Below are positions 46,487 to 55,162 of a DNA stretch of 64,000 bases, piece by piece. Origin of the DNA: an uncultured Rhodospirillaceae bacterium. Lineage in GTDB: Bacteria; Pseudomonadota; Alphaproteobacteria; Rhodospirillales; Magnetospirillaceae. The notes below the pieces were generated by a model. That model did no database searches and was not told where the DNA came from. It saw nothing but the letters and a program-made list of their open reading frames with translations. Within the stretch, counting starts at the first letter, position 1, and every line of letters starts with the position of its first letter. The position numbers were made by a program, and so were the translations under genes. The stretch spans positions 1 to 64,000 of the forward strand of contig CAIUSV010000080.1 of NCBI GenBank assembly GCA_903901915.1, given 5' to 3'.

Positions 46487-47977
46487 CTATTTGGCCTTGG
46501 CCGTGCCCCTGGCGATCTGCGCCGTCTGGTCGCGGCCGTAGTAGCGCCGGGCGAGATAGGTCACGGTTTCGCCGAGATACCGGTCGAGTTCGTCCAGTGT
46601 CACCGAGCCGTCGCCGTTGCCGAAGGGGGCCTTGTCGGCCTCGCCGCTCATCCCCTTGAGGAAATAGACGGTGAACAGGCCATGGGTTTCGTCCTGTTCC
46701 CAGTTGGCGATCTGGTTGCCACCGGCGGCGGAGATGACCGTCAGGTTGGCCGGTACGGTGGTTGCCTTGCTTTCCAGCAGGATTGGCGAGGCCTTGCCCA
46801 CCAGTGAGCCTGCCGGCGACTGGCCGGAGAAGCATGCCTCCAGCACCAGGGTGACGCTTTCCGCCGGCAGTCGGCCGAGATTGTCGTAAAGCTGGGCCAG
46901 GGGATAGCCCGACAGGCCGATCCGCCCGGAATCGGCGTCGGTCGGCACCAGATAGGGGCCGCCCGAGTCCAGGGACGGTGCCCCATGTCCGGCGTAGTAA
47001 ACGAAAACCCGCGAGCGGCCGGGCTTGACCCAGTCGAACAACTGGCCGCGGTAGTTGTCCCGCGACCCGAACACCTGGGCCATCTGGGCGGCGGTGGCGT
47101 CGCGCAGCAAGATGATGTTGCCGTCGGAAATACCCAGGGCCTGGGAGACATAAAGCCGGATGCTGGCGGCGTCGGCATGGGCCGGGCGGACATCGGGAAT
47201 ATCGCGGCCCTGACGGGTGTAATCGCCATTGCCGATGATCACGGCGATGTCGTCTGGGCGTTCGCGCCCCTTTGGGAAGTCCAGCACCAGCGGCGCCTCG
47301 GCCAGCCGGGTCGACGCCGGAGCCGATGGCGGCACCGGCGCTGCGACCGGGGGCCGGCTGCCCAGGGAGGCCGTCATGTCCTGGAGGTAGGACTTCAGCC
47401 GACGGTCGGCCTGTTCGGCCTCTTGGATGCGGCGGCTGGTGTCCATCAGCCGCATGGCGTCCCGCCACCGCCGATGATCGGCATCGACCTCGGCGATCAG
47501 CTCGGCCCGTCGGCGGGCGAATTCGCCGTAGGTCAAGCGCCCCTGGCCCAGCGCCGCCACCAGTTCGCCCGTGGCGGTCATGCCGCGCACGAAGAACGAG
47601 TGGCCCCAACTGGCGGTTTCCCGGTTGGTGTTGGCCGGCAGCGGCACGTTGTCGAGGAAGGTGGAGACCTTCTTGACGCACGACTCGCGAAGGGCCGACC
47701 AAGCCGCGATGGCCCGGGCCTCGCCGGGGGTGGGATAGGTGGCGTCGGCCAGCATGTGGGCGGGCGGTGCAGCCTGCTCGCGGCCGCTCAGATTGACTTT
47801 GTCGCGGATGGGGTCGAGTTCGGCGGTCTTGTACGAGGTTCCGCACTCGAACATGATCCGATCGACCGTGTCGCGGTTGTCGGCCTGGACCTGGCGGACC
47901 TCGGGGCGCTCGTCCGCCGCCATGGCCGTCGCCGACAGCGCCAACGACACCAGCAGAATACCGGACAGGCGTCTCAT
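46487..47977 (-). CDS. Exported caspase-like (peptidase C14) protein
   Basis: 496 residues. Signal peptide 1-20 (SATAMA-AD). A helical N-terminal region reaches about residue 210. From about 240 a caspase-like domain follows: strand DDIAVIIGNGDY, catalytic His331 (YYAGHGAP) and Cys382 (VLEACFSG). A degenerate EF-hand-like GNGDGSVTLDEL lies near the C-terminus. Such proteins cleave after basic residues in characterised bacterial relatives; the target here is unknown. It is the last gene of a six-gene exported operon. Confidence 0.88.
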   Translation of the reverse strand: MRRLSGILLVSLALSATAMAADERPEVRQVQADNRDTVDRIMFECGTSYKTAELDPIRDKVNLSGREQAAPPAHMLADATYPTPGEARAIAAWSALRESCVKKVSTFLDNVPLPANTNRETASWGHSFFVRGMTATGELVAALGQGRLTYGEFARRRAELIAEVDADHRRWRDAMRLMDTSRRIQEAEQADRRLKSYLQDMTASLGSRPPVAAPVPPSAPASTRLAEAPLVLDFPKGRERPDDIAVIIGNGDYTRQGRDIPDVRPAHADAASIRLYVSQALGISDGNIILLRDATAAQMAQVFGSRDNYRGQLFDWVKPGRSRVFVYYAGHGAPSLDSGGPYLVPTDADSGRIGLSGYPLAQLYDNLGRLPAESVTLVLEACFSGQSPAGSLVGKASPILLESKATTVPANLTVISAAGGNQIANWEQDETHGLFTVYFLKGMSGEADKAPFGNGDGSVTLDELDRYLGETVTYLARRYYGRDQTAQIARGTAKAK

Positions 47978-47988
47978 CGCGTCCCCTC

Positions 47989-48456
47989 CTATTGCTCGCG
48001 CTCCACCACCGTCAGCATCATATCGCGGGCCGACAGGTTGCCGCCGATGTCGGAGATGGCGAGGCGGATACGGTGGCGGCCGGTCGGCAGATCGGCCTCT
48101 TCCACCGCCAGTTCGTTACCACGCAGATACTCGCGCAAACGGTCGGTCAGATCGATGGTGATGAAGCCGCGCAGCGTCACCGTCAGGCTGCTCATGTCGG
48201 GTGCCAATCCGCTTTCGCCCGGCCGGAAATACACCCGGATGTTGACGGGCGGGTGCAGGCGCTCCAACAGTTTGGGATGCTCGACCACGATCGCCGGTCC
48301 GCCCTCGCCGGCGGCGGCGGGATCGAGGGGGGACGCGGCGAAATCGCCGGCGCTCGCCGCCTCGTCCGGCGTGATCAACCAGCGGCCTTCGCTGGCCCCG
48401 GCCGTGGAGGCGGCCAGCAGCAACGCTCCGACCATAAGGCTCGGCAGGGCTTTCAT
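47989..48456 (-). CDS. Small secreted protein of the protease operon
   Basis: 155 residues. Signal peptide about 1-21 (STAGA-SEGRW). The mature part has a beta-rich look (RVYFRPGESGLAPDMSSLTVTLRGFITIDLTDRL, GRHRIRLAISDIGGN), like an Ig-type or carbohydrate-binding beta-sandwich, but no named family is certain. 11 bp separate it from the caspase gene and 16 bp from the lipoprotein gene upstream. Confidence 0.75.
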   Translation of the reverse strand: MKALPSLMVGALLLAASTAGASEGRWLITPDEAASAGDFAASPLDPAAAGEGGPAIVVEHPKLLERLHPPVNIRVYFRPGESGLAPDMSSLTVTLRGFITIDLTDRLREYLRGNELAVEEADLPTGRHRIRLAISDIGGNLSARDMMLTVVEREQ

Positions 48457-48472
48457 GGCGCGTCTCCCCGGT

Positions 48473-49084
48473 TCAGTTTGGTTTGCGGGCGGCCTGAATC
48501 TCTTTTTCCAAATCCTCGAACGCCTTGGAGGCTCGCAGCTTGCTTTGCAGCAGGTCGTTCTTCTTGACCTGATCGACCAGGATGCGGTTGGCCGAGCCCA
48601 GCGGGTATTGCAGCAAGACGTAGGCGCGATACTGGCTGCCGCTGGGGTTTACCTTCTGCTGCTTGACGCTGTAGCCGGCAACATTGACCTCGGTGATGAG
48701 GTTGCTGGTCACCCGCTCGCTTTCGCTCAACACCTGGGCGTTCTCGGCGCTGCCGGTTTCGGAGATGAACTCCCTCATCTTCGACGACAGCTTGCCGTTG
48801 ATGCGGTCGGCCAGCGTTCGCTTGGCCGCCAGCACCGCCTTGTCGACGGCAAGCTGGAGATCGGCCGAGGTCGCGGTTCCGGCGGCGTAGACCGAGAATT
48901 CGTCGGCGTCCGGGTTGGTGAAGAACCACGATGGCGCCTCCTCCACCGAGGCCTTGACCGCTTCGGCGCGGGTTTCCTGCTTGACCTGCTCTTGCCGGGC
49001 GGTCCAGGCCGGGGTACCGGGCTCCGGCGAGGCGCAGGCGCCGAGGCCCAGCAGGGCGACGGCGAGAATGGCTTTGCGTTTCAT
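48473..49084 (-). CDS. LPP20-family-like lipoprotein
   Basis: 203 residues. Signal peptide with lipobox LLGLGAC (lipid Cys17). The mature domain (WFFTNPDADEFSVYAAGTATSADLQLAVDKAVLAAKRTLADRINGKLSSK) resembles LPP20 lipoproteins, which help outer-membrane or flagellar assembly in some bacteria. ATG 49084. A long upstream open frame is not supported by sequence conservation. Confidence 0.8.
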   Translation of the reverse strand: MKRKAILAVALLGLGACASPEPGTPAWTARQEQVKQETRAEAVKASVEEAPSWFFTNPDADEFSVYAAGTATSADLQLAVDKAVLAAKRTLADRINGKLSSKMREFISETGSAENAQVLSESERVTSNLITEVNVAGYSVKQQKVNPSGSQYRAYVLLQYPLGSANRILVDQVKKNDLLQSKLRASKAFEDLEKEIQAARKPN

Positions 49085-49139
49085 GGTTTCCTCCGTGTCA
49101 GAGCCAACGGTCCGATTGTCGCGCCCGAATCCGGGGGCG

Positions 49140-50441
49140 TCAGGTGAATCGATCCACCGGCCGGTTGAATTGGTGAAATAAGTTCGATTGCGGCGTGGCG
49201 TCGAGACGCTGAAGTTTCCGGGCGAGGGCTTCCTTGATGGTGGCGATCTCCCAATCGACCGGAATTCCCGCCTTGGCCAAGTCGTGCAGGTCGCCCAGGG
49301 CTTTTTCCGCGCGGGCGTAGTCGCCGGTCTTGATATAGGCCAGTCCGGCGCCATAGAAGGCGTCGGCGGCCTGTCTGGGCGCTCCGGCGTTGTAGTGGAT
49401 GATGGCGGTGTTGTAGTAGGCGAAGCCGTTGGCCGGGTCGGCCTCGATGGCCATGCCATAGGCGGCCAGGGCGCGTTCGGTGGCGCCCTTGCGGGCGTTG
49501 ACCGCCCCCAGGGCGTTGAGGTAGCCGGCATTGGCGCGATCCAGCGCCACCGCCTTGAGGATGGCGGGTTCGGCCCTGGCATGATCGCCCTCGATCATCA
49601 ACACCCGTCCCTTGAGGAAATGGCCGCGAGCGTTGTCGGGGTCGGCGGCGACGGCCCGGTCGGCGGCGGCCAGTGCCCCTTCGTGATCTCCCTGGGCCAG
49701 CAGGCGTTCGCCGGCGGCGACCGGGTCTTCCGGTACCGCCGCCTGCTCGGCCGGGGCCGCCTTGATCGGTTCGGCGACGGGATCGTCCAGCGCCGCCACC
49801 TTGTCGTCGGGAATGGTCGAGACCAGGCGGCGGGCGATATCGTCGGTCACCCGCAGGATCTGTTCGTCGCGGACGTTGCTGGCGGCATCGGCCAGGCCCA
49901 TGGCGACACCGACCGGGTCGAGCGGCAGGGCGCCGCCATGGCTGGACGCGGTATGGCTGCCCCGCCACAGCACCACGCCGTCGGCGGCGCGCACCATCTT
50001 GAGCTCGAGGCCGACGGCGACGCGGGAATAGAGGGCGAGAAACATCGAGCCGTATTCGGTGATCTCGCCCTCGATGAAGGCGGGACAGTGCAGCCGCTCG
50101 GCCATGGCCTTGCGGTCCCCGCCGGTTTCCTTCAGCACCCGGTCAACCCGTTCCAGCTTGATCTCGCGCTTGGATTGGATGGCGAGGTGGGCATAAAGCG
50201 AAAGGCGCACCTTGGCGGCATCCTCGGCGGTGGCCATGGGCTGGGACGGCGTCTTGACCGACAGCGGCAGGATCGCCACGCAATCGGGTGGCGCCGCCTT
50301 GTAGGCGTCGTGGACCTGAAATTTCACTTCGTTGAAGCCGAGCCAACCGCTTTCGCCCTCGCCCTGATCGATATAGGTCGGGCTGCAGGCCGACATCGCG
50401 GCGGTGAGAACGAGAGCGTGCAGTAAAGACCGTCGCCTCAT
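49140..50441 (-). CDS. Lipoprotein with GNA1162/CsgG-like N-terminal part and TPR repeats
   Basis: 433 residues. Lipobox LTAAMSAC (Cys19). The N-terminal ~200 residues (CVAILPLSVKTPSQ, KVRLSLYAHLAIQSKREIKLERVD, CPAFIEGEITEY) resemble the CsgG/GNA1162-like lipoprotein fold that forms or anchors to outer-membrane channels. From about 250 come at least four TPR units. Start ATG 50441 overlaps the upstream gene's TGA. The fold assignment is by pattern, moderately sure. Confidence 0.75.
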   Translation of the reverse strand: MRRRSLLHALVLTAAMSACSPTYIDQGEGESGWLGFNEVKFQVHDAYKAAPPDCVAILPLSVKTPSQPMATAEDAAKVRLSLYAHLAIQSKREIKLERVDRVLKETGGDRKAMAERLHCPAFIEGEITEYGSMFLALYSRVAVGLELKMVRAADGVVLWRGSHTASSHGGALPLDPVGVAMGLADAASNVRDEQILRVTDDIARRLVSTIPDDKVAALDDPVAEPIKAAPAEQAAVPEDPVAAGERLLAQGDHEGALAAADRAVAADPDNARGHFLKGRVLMIEGDHARAEPAILKAVALDRANAGYLNALGAVNARKGATERALAAYGMAIEADPANGFAYYNTAIIHYNAGAPRQAADAFYGAGLAYIKTGDYARAEKALGDLHDLAKAGIPVDWEIATIKEALARKLQRLDATPQSNLFHQFNRPVDRFT

Positions 50442-51253
50442 GGCGCCCTCACCACGGCGTAGCCGCGCCGTACGATGCGCGAGTCGCCGCGCGGCAGTTC
50501 CAGCAACCGGGCGCGGAACTCGTCGAGGCGATAGCTGCCGCGCCACTCCACCGGCTGGCGGGTGGCCACCACCATCAGGTATTCGTCCACCAGCCGCCGT
50601 GTCGCCGGTTGGCCGTCGGGGAAGCCGACCCGCATCACATAGCGCCGCTTACCCTCGGCCGAAGGAACGGTGGCGGGTCCGGTAATGGTCGTCGACGGGT
50701 CCATGGAATTGGGGAAGACACGCGTCACCTGGGCTTCACCGCTCTCGTAGGGCAGCCACAGGAAGATGGCCACCGACATCGGCCGGTTGGGGGTAAGCGC
50801 GATCTCCATGGCCTCGCCCTGGCGGAACACCGAAGTATTGAGCGTGACGCCGAGGTCGAAGGACGGGTCGGGAACGCCCTTGGCGACGATGATCTCGGCC
50901 TCCAGGCTGACCGTGCAGCGACGCAGGCCGTCGGCCAGCGCCGTGGTCTCGGTCCGGCGGTTGCGCACGGCGCGGACATCGCCGTCGACGGTATTCCAGA
51001 CGCTGCGGTTGAGGGTGCAGCTTGCTTCCTCGCCGCGTTCCTCGCAGCGCATCAGGTCCTCGGAAGCGAGGCGTTCGCCGCTGACCTGGCGAATGGCATC
51101 TTCCTTGGCGCGCTCCTCGGCGGCGGCGCAGGCTTCGGCCTCGGGGGTGTCGGGGGAGAAGATCCGCTCCGCCCGCGCCGACACCCAGCCGGCCGCTGCC
51201 GGCAGTGGCGCCAGCAGGACCAGGAGGCCGAGAAGGGCGACACCGGCTCTCAT
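50438..51253 (-). CDS. Exported DUF4384-like protein
   Basis: 271 residues. Signal peptide 1-21 (LLAPLPAAA-GW). The N-terminal half has four cysteines (EACAAAE, LMRCEER, ASCTLNR, RRCTVS). The C-terminal half matches DUF4384 (FRQGEAMEIALTPNRPMSVAIFLWLPYESGEAQVTRVFPN). DUF4384 is often found with caspase-like proteins. Overlaps both neighbours by ATGA. Confidence 0.78.
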   Translation of the reverse strand: MRAGVALLGLLVLLAPLPAAAGWVSARAERIFSPDTPEAEACAAAEERAKEDAIRQVSGERLASEDLMRCEERGEEASCTLNRSVWNTVDGDVRAVRNRRTETTALADGLRRCTVSLEAEIIVAKGVPDPSFDLGVTLNTSVFRQGEAMEIALTPNRPMSVAIFLWLPYESGEAQVTRVFPNSMDPSTTITGPATVPSAEGKRRYVMRVGFPDGQPATRRLVDEYLMVVATRQPVEWRGSYRLDEFRARLLELPRGDSRIVRRGYAVVRAP

Positions 51254-52911
51254 TTGACCGACGCGATCAGGACGACGCGCGGCAGCATGGCTTGGTAAAG
51301 GTCTTCCAGCGGCACGTCGGCGGTCGGCTGGGTGCCGCCGCCGCCAGGGCCACGACCGATGAAGCGCAACGCCCGGCTGGCCTTGATGGCGAAATTGACG
51401 TCCTCGGCCATGAAGCCCTGGTCGCGCATCAATCCGGCAAGGTCGAGCTTGCCGACGGCGATGCCGATCAGGGTGCCGTGGCGGTCGAACACCGGGCCGC
51501 CGGAATTGCCTTTGTTCAGCTTGGTGGTCATCTGGAAGCTGGTGGGGTCGTTGTTGAGGCCGATGGTCTTGCTGACGATGCCCTCGGCCAGTGACGGCTG
51601 TTCGTCGCCCAGCAGGCCGATCAGCGGGAACCCCATCACCACCGCCGGCCGTCCCGGCGTCGGATCGGCCAGCGCCGACAGCGGCATGGCCTCTCCCTCG
51701 GGGAAGGGGGCGGACAGTTCCAGCAACGCCAGATCGTCTTCGGACGAGACCCGCACCACCCGGGCTTGGCGCACATAACCGGTGCCGTTACGCACCGCGG
51801 TACGCTTCATGCCCTCGACCACATGGCGGTTAGTGATGACCAGACGCCCGCCTTCCAGCACCACGCCGCTGCCGGTCAGGATCGAGGTTCCGGGGGCAAA
51901 GGGCAGCGGTTCGGGCGTCGCCAGGGCGGTGTAGGTCCGCGACCGACCGGTCGAAGCCGGTGGGGAGGGGGGAGGGGGGGCGGCGAGCGGGGCGGCCGGC
52001 ATCGGCTCGCGCTTGACCGCCTGCGGGAGGGGCGGCTCGACCACGACGGCGGGGGCGTCCGGCGGCGCCAGGGTCTGGGTTCCAGGAGCCTGGGTTCCGG
52101 GGGCCTGGGTCTCGGGGGCCTGGGTCTCGGGGACTGGGGCCACCGCCTTGTAGTCGGGCGCCACCGCCCGCAGCCATGCGGCGATGGCGGCGGCGCGTCC
52201 CTCGCGTTTTTGCGCCGTGTAGAGGTCGGCGGCGCGCAACCGGGTGCGGATGGCGTCGTCCTTGCGGTTCATTTCCCAGTAGAGCTGGCCCAGCAGGTCG
52301 GTGGCGTGGGCGGCGGTGGGGACTTGGCGCAGGAAGGCGGCCAGCCGATCGGCCGCCGCCGCCGGAGAGGCGGCGCGGGTCTGATAGCGGGCCAGGACCA
52401 TGGCCACGTCCTCGCTGGCGGGTTGAGCCTTGGCCAGGGTCTCCAGGCGGCCCATGGCCTCGCGGTCGCGTCCCAGGCGCTGGTCGATGCGGGCCAGCAC
52501 CAGATGAGCGCCGACCTGATCGGGGTCGGCGTGCAGCATCGCCTCGGCGTGGCGGCGGGCCTGGGCGAGATTGCCCTGTAGCAGTCTGGCCTCGGCAAGG
52601 CCGAGATAGGAATCGGCCTCGCCCTGGGTCGAGGTGGTCAGGGCCTGCTCGAAGAACTCCACCGCCTTGGCCGGTTTGTTCAATGCCAGATAGATCCGGC
52701 CCAGGGCACGGTCGATTTCGGCGGTTTCGCCGTCGGACTGGGGATCGATGCTTTTGAGAACGTCGAGCGCGGTCTGGAACTGTTCCGCGTCGATCAGGCC
52801 GTTGGCCTCGTCCAGCCGCGTCGATGTCGGTGCCGCCGAAGCGCGCAGGCCGAAGCCGCAACTCAGAACGATGGCGGCAACGAGAACAATACGTCCGAGG
52901 AAGAAGGTCAT
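51250..52911 (-). CDS. Exported trypsin-like serine protease with N-terminal TPRs
   Basis: 553 residues. Signal peptide 1-27. A TPR-like helical region spans about 30-250, then a low-complexity linker (APETQAPGTQ repeats, 261-320). The S1/HtrA-like protease domain has triad His363 (TNRHVVEG), Asp393 (DDLALL) and Ser470 (GNSGGPV). No PDZ domain. It is the first gene of the operon; ATG 52911 follows GGGGGAAAGC. Probably periplasmic. Its partner TPR lipoprotein and caspase suggest a proteolytic cascade (inference). Confidence 0.9.
   Translation of the reverse strand: MTFFLGRIVLVAAIVLSCGFGLRASAAPTSTRLDEANGLIDAEQFQTALDVLKSIDPQSDGETAEIDRALGRIYLALNKPAKAVEFFEQALTTSTQGEADSYLGLAEARLLQGNLAQARRHAEAMLHADPDQVGAHLVLARIDQRLGRDREAMGRLETLAKAQPASEDVAMVLARYQTRAASPAAAADRLAAFLRQVPTAAHATDLLGQLYWEMNRKDDAIRTRLRAADLYTAQKREGRAAAIAAWLRAVAPDYKAVAPVPETQAPETQAPGTQAPGTQTLAPPDAPAVVVEPPLPQAVKREPMPAAPLAAPPPPSPPASTGRSRTYTALATPEPLPFAPGTSILTGSGVVLEGGRLVITNRHVVEGMKRTAVRNGTGYVRQARVVRVSSEDDLALLELSAPFPEGEAMPLSALADPTPGRPAVVMGFPLIGLLGDEQPSLAEGIVSKTIGLNNDPTSFQMTTKLNKGNSGGPVFDRHGTLIGIAVGKLDLAGLMRDQGFMAEDVNFAIKASRALRFIGRGPGGGGTQPTADVPLEDLYQAMLPRVVLIASVK
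52075..52134 (-). repeat. Four 15-bp tandem repeats within the serine protease gene
   Basis: Plus-strand units beginning CTGGGTTCC or CTGGGTCTC repeat at 52075, 52090, 52105 and 52120. They encode (A-P-G/E-T-Q) pentapeptides in the linker between TPRs and protease. In-frame expansion or contraction would change linker length. Confidence 0.85.
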
Positions 52912-53017
52912 GCTTTCCCCCCACGCGGGCTCGACCACATGCCATCACAGGGGCACGGTCACGATTGTTAAGGTGACGGCCAAGTGTGGCAAAATCGTGG
53001 GAGCATTCGGACGAAGG

Positions 53018-53043
53018 AAAAAGCGCCCGAAGGCGTCTTTTTT
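53018..53043 (-). terminator. Terminator after bacteriohemerythrin
   Basis: Minus strand: AAAAAGACGCC, TTCG tetraloop, GGCGCTTTTT (one bulged A). It is 8 bp past the bacteriohemerythrin stop, and separates that gene from the protease operon. Confidence 0.8.
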
Positions 53044-53050
53044 CCTGTCG

Positions 53051-53473
53051 TCAGCGCCACTGCTCCACGGTCATGGCACCACGCATCTTGAGGTCGACCT
53101 CGACGATATGGGTCATCAGCCAGTCGTCGAGAAAGGCCGACATCTCGGCCGCGGCGGCGGCGGCATCGGCGAATTCGTCGGCGTTGAACTTGCGGATGTA
53201 CTCGGCCAGGGTCTTGCGCAGCGCCAGGTGCTGGCGGCGGTTTTCCTCCAGGCCGGCGTACTTGGCCACCGCCTGGATGTATTCCTCGCGGGCGAAGTGG
53301 TCATGGGCGTAAAGCTGGAGGCGTTCCAGCGTCACCTGGATGCGGTGGCGGTCGATGCCGCTGGCGGATTTGGCTTCAATCTCGAAATCGTTGATGAGGG
53401 AAACCAATTCGCGGTGGTCGGAGTCGATTTCCAGATTGCCGACCTTCAATTTGTCGTCCCAACGGATGGTCAT
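53051..53473 (-). CDS. Bacteriohemerythrin with one ligand position substituted
   Basis: 140 residues, single hemerythrin domain. Ligands His20, His59, Glu63, His82, His122 and Asp127 are present. The position four before His82, normally His, is Asn78 (ENRRQH; codon AAC), so the di-iron site lacks one histidine and may bind oxygen differently or be inactive. ATG 53473 with GAGGAC upstream. Divergent from a YkgJ-family gene. Confidence 0.88.
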   Translation of the reverse strand: MTIRWDDKLKVGNLEIDSDHRELVSLINDFEIEAKSASGIDRHRIQVTLERLQLYAHDHFAREEYIQAVAKYAGLEENRRQHLALRKTLAEYIRKFNADEFADAAAAAAEMSAFLDDWLMTHIVEVDLKMRGAMTVEQWR

Positions 53474-53591
53474 AACCACTGTCCTCGACGGCTGATCGAA
53501 CCTGCCATCGTTTATACGATGTCGGCGGCGATCCCACCACCGCCCTTTTTCGGTCGTGCGCCCCGGTTCGCACCCTGATAGTCTTCCGATC

Positions 53592-54341
53592 ATGTTCGCC
53601 AATTCACACGCCTTTCTCGCCGACGGCGTCCGCGCCGTGCTCGATCCCTGCTGGCCCAAGCCCGATCCGGCGGCGGTGTGCGCCGCCATGGACGAGGCGT
53701 TCCGCATGGCCGACGGCGCCTGGGACGGCCGCCGTCTCGGCCTCGACTACCTGCGGTCGGCGCCAGCGGCGGCCTGCAAGGTCGGTTGCGGCTGGTGCTG
53801 CCACCAGCAGGTGGGGGTGACGGTGATCGAGGCGGTCCGCATCGCGCGGCATCTGGGCGATCTGCCGGCCGACGAGGGGGGCGCGCTGATGGCGCGGGTG
53901 ACGGACACGGCGCGGCGTACCGCCGGCATGACCACCGGCGAGCGGGCCCGGTCAAAGATCGCCTGCGCCTTCCTGGGGGCGGACGGCCGCTGCATGATCT
54001 ATGCGGTACGGCCGCTGCGCTGCCGGGGGCTGTATTCCATCGACGTTCAGTTCTGTATCGACTGCCACGAGAAGGTGGACGAGATGCTGGCGCGGCTTGA
54101 GCGGGGCGAGGTCAAGCCGGCCTTCCTCGAAACGCCGGAACGGATCTACGACGCGGCGCTGGCCGGTCTGGTGGCGCTGCTGCGGGCGCGGGCGCCCAAG
54201 GCGCTGGTGACGCTGGAATTATCGGCGGCGGTGGTTGCCTTGCTGCGCAATCCCAAACTGGCGGCGTTGTGGCTGGCGGGGCGCGCCCCCGACGCCGCCG
54301 CCCGCCTGCGGCCGGACCCGCCTGCGCCGGGGCGTTTCTGA
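53592..54341 (+). CDS. YkgJ-family cysteine cluster protein
   Basis: 249 residues. Cysteines cluster in CKVGCGWCCHQQVGV, IACAFL, GRCMIYAVRPLRCRGLY and FCIDCHEK, the YkgJ-type metal or Fe-S/zinc motif. Members are poorly characterised; some help mature metal proteins. ATG 53592. 20 bp upstream of the next gene, so perhaps co-transcribed with it. Confidence 0.82.
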   Translation: MFANSHAFLADGVRAVLDPCWPKPDPAAVCAAMDEAFRMADGAWDGRRLGLDYLRSAPAAACKVGCGWCCHQQVGVTVIEAVRIARHLGDLPADEGGALMARVTDTARRTAGMTTGERARSKIACAFLGADGRCMIYAVRPLRCRGLYSIDVQFCIDCHEKVDEMLARLERGEVKPAFLETPERIYDAALAGLVALLRARAPKALVTLELSAAVVALLRNPKLAALWLAGRAPDAAARLRPDPPAPGRF

Positions 54342-54361
54342 GGAAGGGGAGGGTCGGGCCG

Positions 54362-54877
54362 GTGTCCATCGTCCGCAAGATCCTGATGGCGCTGGGGTGC
54401 CTCGTGGCGGCCGGGCTGTCGGCTTGGCTGCGATACGGCGACGTCGATGCCGCCCGGCGGTGGCTGTCGAGCCGGCCGCCGCCCGTGGTCGCGGCCTCGG
54501 CCCCGGCGGTTCGCGAAGAGGCATTGCCGGAGCATCAGTCCTTCGCCGGAACCGCCGTCACCGCGCGCGATGGCGTGATGGTCCTTCACTTCCGCCGATC
54601 CGACACCTTGGAGGAGACCGCCGCCAAGGCCATCGTCAAGGTGTTCGACATGGACGGCGCGATCCGCAAGGAAATCGGCGTCTGGGGCGTGTTCCGTCAC
54701 GAGGCGTCCCTGGGCGCGTCGGTGGCCCGCTTCACCGTCGGCGGCTTTGCAGCGGGCAGCTATCGTGTCGCCGCCGATCTCGAATCGCAGCGGCCGCTCG
54801 GCGTGAAGCGGGCAGCCATCGAGGTTTCGTCGATGGACGGCGAGCCGAGTTGGGCCGACCTCGTCAAGGCGCGGTAG
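54362..54877 (+). CDS. Membrane-anchored hypothetical protein
   Basis: 171 residues from GTG 54362, after GAAGGGGAGGG. An N-terminal hydrophobic segment (ILMALGCLVAAGLSAWL) anchors or exports it. The rest is a single globular domain (HQSFAGTAVTARDGVMVLHFRRSDTLEETAAKAIVKVF) that I do not recognise. The frame also runs upstream without a better start. It follows the YkgJ-like gene and converges with norF 7 bp on. Confidence 0.65.
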   Translation: MSIVRKILMALGCLVAAGLSAWLRYGDVDAARRWLSSRPPPVVAASAPAVREEALPEHQSFAGTAVTARDGVMVLHFRRSDTLEETAAKAIVKVFDMDGAIRKEIGVWGVFRHEASLGASVARFTVGGFAAGSYRVAADLESQRPLGVKRAAIEVSSMDGEPSWADLVKAR

Positions 54878-54884
54878 GCGGCGG

Positions 54885-55157
54885 TCACGGCTTGGCGACC
54901 AGGGGGCCCAGCAGGAAGATACCCAGTACCAGCACGGCGATGGTGGCGAGGAAGACGATGAACACCGCCTTCCAGCCGGGATTGCCGCGACCGAGATTGA
55001 GGTAGACCCACAGGATCAGCAATCCCTTGAAGAGGCCGGCGGCCATGGCCGCCGTCGCCGGGGCCGGTCCCTCGTCCGATACCGCCGCCCAGATCGACAG
55101 GGCCGTCAGCCCCATCATCAGTCCCCAGGCCCGCAGCAAGGTGGTTCGGGATGGCAT
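54885..55157 (-). CDS. norF: NO reductase accessory protein NorF
   Basis: 90 residues with three hydrophobic helices (LMMGLTALSIWAAV, GLFKGLLILWVYLNLG, IVFLATIAVLVLGIFLL). Size and place after norE fit NorF, a COX4-like subunit needed for full NO reductase activity in Paracoccus. Last gene of the nor operon; ATG 55157, 5 bp after norE. Confidence 0.85.
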   Translation of the reverse strand: MPSRTTLLRAWGLMMGLTALSIWAAVSDEGPAPATAAMAAGLFKGLLILWVYLNLGRGNPGWKAVFIVFLATIAVLVLGIFLLGPLVAKP

Positions 55158-55162
55158 GGCGC

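Noticed and set aside
46985-49147. A 720-codon plus-strand frame opposite the caspase operon
   Set aside because: Product has no domain pattern and spans several genes with clear signal peptides and motifs on the other strand.
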